From contig NC_016609.1 of the NCBI RefSeq assembly GCF_000246855.1, forward strand, positions 5,654,744-5,718,743: a stretch of 64,000 nucleotides of DNA, in the 5' to 3' direction. Under the pieces are notes generated by a model. The model saw only the letters and a program-made list of their open reading frames with translations, did no database searches and was not told where the DNA came from. Below, piece by piece: positions 59,571-64,000 of this stretch (positions within the stretch are counted from its first letter, which is position 1; each line of letters starts with the position of its first letter). Both the position numbers and the translations under genes were made by a program. The DNA comes from Niastella koreensis GR20-10 (lineage in GTDB: Bacteria > Bacteroidota > Bacteroidia > Chitinophagales > Chitinophagaceae).

Positions 59571-59632
59571 ACTCTTTGCTTTAGGCTTTTGCCTTTAAGC
59601 TGTATTCGCCTGAAGCTTGTAGCTTGCTGCTT
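59571..59632. repeat. class E quasi-repetitive spacer
   Basis: tgctttaggcttttgccttt and aagctgtattcgcctgaagc then ttgtagcttgctgcttaa: aagct/gctt words, up to the stop of the LysM gene. Confidence 0.55.
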
Positions 59633-60707
59633 AATAAGCTACATCCACATAAAACTTCCCCATCTCAGCCCCTAATTCAGCCGCAGCGGCATCGCTGAGG
59701 CGAACGGTTAATCCAACACTTTCACGCATATCGGGTAATTGTCCCAGTACTTTGGCAAAAACCGATTTATTGGTAGAGCTATAAGTGATCTTCACTATGG
59801 TACCCACCGGTACATTGTTCATGAGCGCATAATATTTACCATCTTTCCAGCCGCTGGTGCTTCTGAAAATGCCTGCATTACCTGCGGTTGATTTTCCGCT
59901 GCCATTGTATGATGGTTTGAAATAACCACCTTTATAGCCGGAATAATTGCCTTCAGTAGTGGTAGTGGCAACATTGGTAACAGGAGTGGTTGCCGGCGGT
60001 GCGCCCAGGTCTTTTTTGGGTTCTTCTTTCTCTTCTTTCAGGTCTTCTTTTTTGGCTTCAACCGCTTTATGATCTGCTGCCTTTGTATCGGCAGGCTTTG
60101 TTTCCGTGGCTTTTGTATCGGCTGGTTTTGTTTCGGCTGGCTTTTCTGTTTTTACCACCGGTGTTTCGGTAGCCGGTTTGGTACTGGTGCCACCTGTTGC
60201 AGCCGGCACTATCAGTTTTTTAAGCCCGTTGGCGGCCAGTGGCGAAGTAGCTGTTTTTACCTTCAGGTAACCAACTATCAGCTTCATGCCAGCCTGTAAC
60301 TGGTCGTTGGTAACACTGTTCCATTTTTCCAGCGATTCAATGGGGATCTTATTATGATTCTGGCTAATGCGGTACATCCATTCTTTCTCGCCCACAATAT
60401 GATAAACCGGTACAAACACTTCATCGGCGCCCTTTTTACCATCCTGCGAAAAGTTGTGCGCGGTAAGCGGCACTTTTAACTCCTGGCCAATGGAAAGCTT
60501 ATCCATGGTTACCCCGCTTAAGGCGGCTATATCCTTGGGTGCTGCATTGTATAACCGCCCAATAGCAAACCAGGTTTCTTTGGGTTGAACCGTATGCATG
60601 AGGTAAAGGTCAGGCGAAGTACCCTGCACGGTCATGTCGGACTGCGACCAGGCAAATTGGGTAAATACCAACAACGCAATAACTAAAACTCCTTTAAACT
60701 TCAACAT
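59631..60707 (-). CDS. LysM-domain protein with RlpA-like C-terminal domain
   Basis: A 358-residue secreted protein. The signal peptide is MLKFKGVLVIALLVFTQFAW (cut near SQS). Two LysM-type segments bind peptidoglycan: HTVQPKETWFAIGRLYNAAPKDIAALSG (about 38-65, in part) and YHIVGEKEWMYRISQNHNK (about 105-125). A low-complexity linker rich in K, P, T, E, A (about 180-245; KPAETKPADTKATETKPADT) follows. The C-terminal 90 residues (KYYALMNNVPVGTIVKITYS ... VGLTVRLSDAAAAELG) resemble the double-psi beta-barrel of RlpA. It probably acts at the cell wall. Catalytic residues for lysis are not obvious. Confidence 0.78.
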   Translation of the reverse strand: MLKFKGVLVIALLVFTQFAWSQSDMTVQGTSPDLYLMHTVQPKETWFAIGRLYNAAPKDIAALSGVTMDKLSIGQELKVPLTAHNFSQDGKKGADEVFVPVYHIVGEKEWMYRISQNHNKIPIESLEKWNSVTNDQLQAGMKLIVGYLKVKTATSPLAANGLKKLIVPAATGGTSTKPATETPVVKTEKPAETKPADTKATETKPADTKAADHKAVEAKKEDLKEEKEEPKKDLGAPPATTPVTNVATTTTEGNYSGYKGGYFKPSYNGSGKSTAGNAGIFRSTSGWKDGKYYALMNNVPVGTIVKITYSSTNKSVFAKVLGQLPDMRESVGLTVRLSDAAAAELGAEMGKFYVDVAY

Positions 60708-60755
60708 AGGCTATGCATTTCGTATTCGTTTGCAAAGATGTAGAATTAATTTTAA

Positions 60756-62174
60756 TTAGCTGTTTTCATTTGCACTATCGGCAGTGCCCCTTTTCAGTAT
60801 CCGCCAACCCTGGGGATAATAATTATTGATCCGGTTTGGCAACACCTTTATCCAGCCTACATTATAATGCTCAAACTGTACTAAAGTCCACCCTTTTTGG
60901 CCTATAGATAAGCTAACTTCTTCCCGCCGCAAATATTGCAACGCTTCTTCCCTTTTTAACGTTACTGCAACAGTTGCGGGGTTAATAATGTTGCTTAGTG
61001 CCAGGGCATGATCGGGAACCAGGTCATTGCCGGCTATCTTACCAATTGCTATGCCAGCTCTTCTAACATACACATTATCCACAATAGTAAGCAGTTCTTT
61101 TTCCAGTTGTTGCGGAAAAGCCAGGATCTCTTCTTTCTGCTTCCATAATTGTACCGGTGCGCCAGCCAGCAGCCAGGGCTGAATAATGACTGTTTCGTTT
61201 TTAGAAGCCTTTTGCAGCAATGATTTCTTCGGGGGCTTCACTACACTGTTGCCGCCTTCCTGCTTGCGAAAACAGCTGATAAAAAAGCCTTCGCCCCTTA
61301 CTTTATATGGGAAGAACCGGTATCCGTACGCGCGGTGTTTGTCTGATTGCGTTTCAACAATACCCCACGACGCCTCCGTTGCCAACGGCAAACTGCCTAC
61401 GCTGAAGGTATCCATCAGCCAGTCGGCAATGTGTTCATCTTCCTCTTTTGAATACGAACAGGTGGAATAGATCAGCACACCGCCTTCCTTCAGGGAAGGT
61501 AAAACGGCCGATAGAATGCGTTGCTGGCGTTGATAACACAGGTCTACATTCTGTTCGCTCCACTCCCCGATGGCTTCCCGGTCCCGCCTGAACAGGCCCG
61601 AGCCCGAACAGGGTGCATCTATTACAACCACATCAAAGAAATTGGGCAGCTTTTCAAAAGCGGTAGGGTCGGCATTGGTTACAATTACATTCGCCCCGCC
61701 CCATTTTACGCTGTTCTCTTCCAGGATGGCCGCTCTTGATTTTATCACCTCATTGCTCACCAGTAAACTATCCGCGCTGATAAGCGATTGCAGCAAGGTT
61801 GATTTACCACCCGGCGCAGCGCACAGGTCCAACACACGCAGGGGCTGGCTTACATCGGTTGTTTGAGTAAGCGCCTGCTCTACAAACATGCTCGATGCCT
61901 CCTGTACATAATACGCACCCGCATGGATCAATGGATCGAAAATAAAGGCCGGCCGCTCGGGCAAATAATAACCATTAGACGACCAGGAAATCTTTGCAGA
62001 CCGGGGCGATAAAAACTGTTCAATTGCCGGTTGCCTGTTGTCAATTGACGCTTTGGCGCTATTTATTCTTACCGAGGTAACCTGTTCGCCGCTTTCATGC
62101 ACCCGGATGAACGCCTCTCTATCGAAGCCTGCGACACCGGTTAGTGAATCAAGAAGTTGTTGAGGAAGTTGCAC
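60756..62174 (-). CDS. NOP2/Sun-type 16S rRNA (cytosine-5) methyltransferase (RsmF-like)
   Basis: A 472-residue RNA methyltransferase of the RsmB/RsmF/NOP2 family. Seen are YYVQEASSMFVEQAL, the SAM loop LDLCAAPGGKSTLLQSL, VVIDAPCSGSGLFRRD (catalytic PC), YSTCSYSKEEDE (second cysteine, TCS) and a C-terminal PUA-like domain with KEEALQYLRREEVSL. Between the N-terminal SVRINSAKA and ISWSSNGYYLPERPAF lies SIDNRQPAIEQFLSPRSAK. The first part of it is encoded by a caattgcc/gttgtcaattg word like those between genes (62019-62050). The start at 62174 is reasonable. Confidence 0.9.
   Translation of the reverse strand: MQLPQQLLDSLTGVAGFDREAFIRVHESGEQVTSVRINSAKASIDNRQPAIEQFLSPRSAKISWSSNGYYLPERPAFIFDPLIHAGAYYVQEASSMFVEQALTQTTDVSQPLRVLDLCAAPGGKSTLLQSLISADSLLVSNEVIKSRAAILEENSVKWGGANVIVTNADPTAFEKLPNFFDVVVIDAPCSGSGLFRRDREAIGEWSEQNVDLCYQRQQRILSAVLPSLKEGGVLIYSTCSYSKEEDEHIADWLMDTFSVGSLPLATEASWGIVETQSDKHRAYGYRFFPYKVRGEGFFISCFRKQEGGNSVVKPPKKSLLQKASKNETVIIQPWLLAGAPVQLWKQKEEILAFPQQLEKELLTIVDNVYVRRAGIAIGKIAGNDLVPDHALALSNIINPATVAVTLKREEALQYLRREEVSLSIGQKGWTLVQFEHYNVGWIKVLPNRINNYYPQGWRILKRGTADSANENS
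62019..62050 (-). repeat. possible quasi-repeat inside the RsmF-like gene
   Basis: ttcaattgccggttgcctg and gttgtcaattgacg resemble the class H words at 38890-38926 (ttgcccattgtcaattggc). It keeps the frame and codes SIDNRQPAIEQ. The match is weaker than that of the prmC/fmt pair. Confidence 0.4.
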
Positions 62175-62387
62175 CCCGCGAAATTATGAAATAATGATCA
62201 AGTCGGCGTTCTATGTCAAAGAGCTGTTTTCAGTGACTGATAAAGTAAAGGTAGCGCAGCTACCCGCCTGTATTTTCCAATATGTGATGCGGTCCGGGAT
62301 ATGAGGTGACGGGTACCTTGAATCGGTGGGGTGGTTGGTTGTTTTTCCTCAGAAATTACATTTTTTGTGTGATGGGTTATGTATATA

Positions 62388-62428
62388 AAAAGCGAATACC
62401 GTTCCACAGCGGCGCGGAACGGTATTCG
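62388..62428 (-). terminator. terminator of the YwqK-like gene
   Basis: A 13-bp stem CGAATACCGTTCC/GGAACGGTATTCG with a 10-nt loop, followed by CTTTTTAT on the minus strand, 29 nt after the stop. Confidence 0.88.
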
Positions 62429-62456
62429 GCATTATAACAGCCCGGTTTCCCGGGTA

Positions 62457-63062
62457 TTATTTTACTACTTTATCGGCTTTGAACTTTCTGGAGGTAATCA
62501 ACTGGCCACGTACGTCAAAAAACTTGAAGGTGCCTTCGCGTTTATCGTTGGTGTAGTTTCCGGTTTCTTTCACAGTGCCATTTGGGTTATATTCCGTAGT
62601 GTTACCATCTCTTTTTCCGTTTTTGTAATGGATGATGATCCTTCTGCCACCACCTTCAAAAAAGGCGCTGTACCAATCAACGGCGCTACTATCATCGCGG
62701 TGTTCCATTTCCTTGGGTTTACCATTGGGATAATAGGTTGTGGTAGTACCTACCAGCTTATTGAAGTTAACAATGGTATCGGTTTTTATTAAACGGCCGG
62801 TTTTTGTATCGTATGACTGGGCAGCCTGAAATTTACCTTTTTCTTTAAAATGGATCTCTGTTTTCAGTTTTCCGAACAGGAATGATTTCTCAACCCCTTC
62901 CGAATGATCGTCATTCATGTACTGGTACTCGTAGGTAAGTTGGCTTTTTGGCTTCGACACGGCGGAATCATCTACTTTCTGGAATGAATTATCCTGGGCT
63001 TTGCTGACCTGACAGGTAACGAATAAAACAACAGCAGCGAGGAAAGCACTTTTTGGGTTCAT
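62457..63062 (-). CDS. secreted YwqK/MORN-like repeat protein
   Basis: A 201-residue protein with a signal peptide (MNPKSAFLAAVVLFVTCQVS, cut near KAQ). The centre and C-terminus carry four or so short repeats of the MORN/YwqK type: YYPNGKPKEMEHRDD, IHYKNGKRDGNTTEYNPNG, TVKETGNYTNDKREGTFKFF and DVRGQLITSRKF. Proteins of this form are widespread in Bacteroidota and often annotated as toxin-antitoxin YwqK family, without real evidence for a toxin pair here. It has a signal peptide, so periplasmic. The function is unknown. Confidence 0.72.
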   Translation of the reverse strand: MNPKSAFLAAVVLFVTCQVSKAQDNSFQKVDDSAVSKPKSQLTYEYQYMNDDHSEGVEKSFLFGKLKTEIHFKEKGKFQAAQSYDTKTGRLIKTDTIVNFNKLVGTTTTYYPNGKPKEMEHRDDSSAVDWYSAFFEGGGRRIIIHYKNGKRDGNTTEYNPNGTVKETGNYTNDKREGTFKFFDVRGQLITSRKFKADKVVK

Positions 63063-63236
63063 ATAGTACGATTAACAATTAATTGCGGCTAAGATAATGG
63101 AGAAAATCTGTGTTTACAATGCACGTAACTCATTCTTTTACAAACGCCTAAACCGCTTTCCGCACACAAAAAACAGGCAGTTTCCCCAAGGTATAGCCCC
63201 TATAACGGTGTACCCGGGATGTTTAGTGTTTGCCTT

Positions 63237-63447
63237 TTATAACTCATTTAAAAAATCATTGGCTTCCTGGCTTGGTGTAGAATTTTTGTAGGAAAAACTA
63301 CGAACAATGGTTACAATGAAGAATATATGACCGATAACACAACCCACCCAAAAGGAGTAAATTCTAATATTATTAATAGCACTCAATGCCCAGCATAAAC
63401 CAAAAAGGCAGCATCCAGGGCTTCGATCTGTTCGGGGTTGGTTCCAT
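63237..63447 (-). pseudogene. small membrane-protein gene, possibly frameshifted
   Basis: Begins 4 nt after the pntB stop. From ATG at 63447 a frame reads MEPTPNRSKPWMLPFWFMLG, then stops after four more codons (63373). A second frame, open without a start, continues with SAINNIRIYSFWVGCVIGH and FFIVTIVRSFSYKNSTPSQE, ending at 63237. The two pieces together look like one protein of about 65-70 residues with two membrane helices, split by a one-base shift near 63385. Alternatively only the downstream part is translated from a TTG (giving about 49 residues). The rest of the 389-nt gap (63063-63236) shows no gene. Confidence 0.35.
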
Positions 63448-63451
63448 TCAA

Positions 63452-64000
63452 TTAAATACTCTTGATCTCGCCAATTAAATCCTGCAATACCTTTTTGGCA
63501 TCGCCAAACAACATGGAGGTTTTGGGTTGAAAGAAAAGATCGTTCTCAATACCGGCATAACCGGGTTTCATACTGCGCTTATTCACGATCACATTTTTGG
63601 CCAGCTCCACATCGAGAATAGGCATACCATATATTGGGGAAGAAGGATCGGTTTTAGCGGCAGGGTTCACCACATCGTTCGCCCCTAAGATCAACACCAC
63701 ATCGGTGGTTGGAAACTCGTCATTGGCCTGTTCCATCTCCATCAGTTTATCGTAGCTAACATCCGCTTCGGCCAGCAATACGTTCATGTGGCCGGGCATG
63801 CGGCCCGCTACGGGGTGAATGGCATACTTTACCTCTACCCCTTTGCTTTCGAGTAATTTTTCCAGTTCATGACAGGCATGTTGCGCCTGCGCAACGGCCA
63901 GTCCGTACCCGGGAACGATCAACACTTTATGGGCATAGCTCATTATTACAGCCGTATCGCTTAAGGTAATTTCTTTATAGGCGCCCTGATCTTTTTTAGC
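63452..64000 (-). CDS. pntB: NAD(P) transhydrogenase subunit beta, C-terminal part
   Basis: A partial gene. The window ends inside it; the frame is open to base 64000 and beyond the ATG at 63943, so 182 C-terminal residues of a protein of about 460 are seen. The visible part is the NADP(H)-binding dIII domain: AVIMSYAHKVLIVPGYGLAVAQAQHACHEL in two pieces, YAIHPVAGRMPGHMNVLLAEADVSYDKL, DVVLILGANDVVNPAAKTDP, MKPGYAGIENDLFF and FGDAKKVLQDLI, all standard. With PntA it couples proton flow to NADPH formation from NADH. The membrane part and pntA would lie beyond the window. Confidence 0.95.
   Translation of the reverse strand, partial: AKKDQGAYKEITLSDTAVIMSYAHKVLIVPGYGLAVAQAQHACHELEKLLESKGVEVKYAIHPVAGRMPGHMNVLLAEADVSYDKLMEMEQANDEFPTTDVVLILGANDVVNPAAKTDPSSPIYGMPILDVELAKNVIVNKRSMKPGYAGIENDLFFQPKTSMLFGDAKKVLQDLIGEIKSI

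Noticed and set aside
63097-63291. 64-codon plus-strand frame in the gap before pntB
   Set aside because: No domain, poor start context, and it overlaps the more convincing minus-strand membrane frames.
1-64000. tRNA, rRNA, phage and insertion-sequence genes
   Set aside because: I looked in the gaps for cloverleaf-like sequences and for transposase or integrase motifs and found none that I can support by eye. A covariance-model tRNA scan was not possible.

Overview
The window looks like chromosomal DNA from a member of the Bacteroidota, most likely a Chitinophagaceae-type organism (Niastella/Chitinophaga-like). The evidence is a SusC/SusD pair, type IX secretion sorting domains of both the A and B type, a PorP/SprF-family protein, a sphingolipid/sulfonolipid-type alpha-oxoamine synthase, a PafA-like phosphatase, lipoproteins of the Bacteroidota kind, and promoters of the Bacteroidota form (TTG about 20 nt upstream of TAnnTTTG). 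The genus is an inference. I saw no rRNA, tRNA, CRISPR array, prophage, transposase or insertion sequence. Most genes lie on the minus strand.

Layout. 0-12 kb: M16 peptidase, PafA-like phosphatase, alpha-oxoamine synthase, a thioredoxin-like lipoprotein, ubiX, lolA and ftsK. 12-19 kb: an orphan sensor kinase, DUF423 protein, aroK, a glutaryl-CoA dehydrogenase-like enzyme, and an ECF sigma / membrane anti-sigma-like / secreted-protein operon. 19-27 kb: a nutrient-uptake locus (SusC, SusD, a zinc-metallohydrolase lipoprotein, a DUF4302 lipoprotein) headed by a small collagen-like lipoprotein. 27-34 kb: a type IX secretion cassette of a 1253-aa beta-helix protein with a type B C-terminal domain, a PorP/SprF protein and a TPR/PD40/OmpA protein. 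34-46 kb: pyrF, kynU, an SDR, a GDPD, an Mrp ATPase, a 3-hydroxyacyl-CoA dehydrogenase, a YigZ protein, a DMT transporter, ribD and prmC. 46-56 kb: ExbB/ExbD, an SPFH protein, a YpdA-like reductase, an OmpA protein, a type A sorted protein, pepT and a CPBP protease. 56-64 kb: an FKBP, fmt, a LysM/RlpA-like protein, an RsmF/NOP2-type methyltransferase, a YwqK-like protein, and the 3' end of pntB, which runs off the window.

The most unusual signal is not a gene. Many intergenic spacers consist of short words repeated approximately in tandem, and the same word families recur in both orientations across the whole window. The same kind of sequence appears inside conserved housekeeping genes: prmC and fmt share a 23-nt stretch with one mismatch, encoding the same heptapeptide DGKRQTA, and the RsmF-like gene has a weaker case. 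A second, separate oddity is an exactly phased 42-bp array at 46497-46757. It can be read either as a run of hairpins or as alternating heptads QLKTPxF/QLETVxx on the minus strand. Other points of interest are a possible small RNA with an FNR/CRP-like palindrome in the 7.1-7.5 kb gap, likely leaderless promoters at ftsK and at the gene beginning at 40128, and a possibly frameshifted small membrane gene just behind pntB.

Functions are assigned by reading motifs and comparing with remembered families. No database search was run, and residue positions are approximate.
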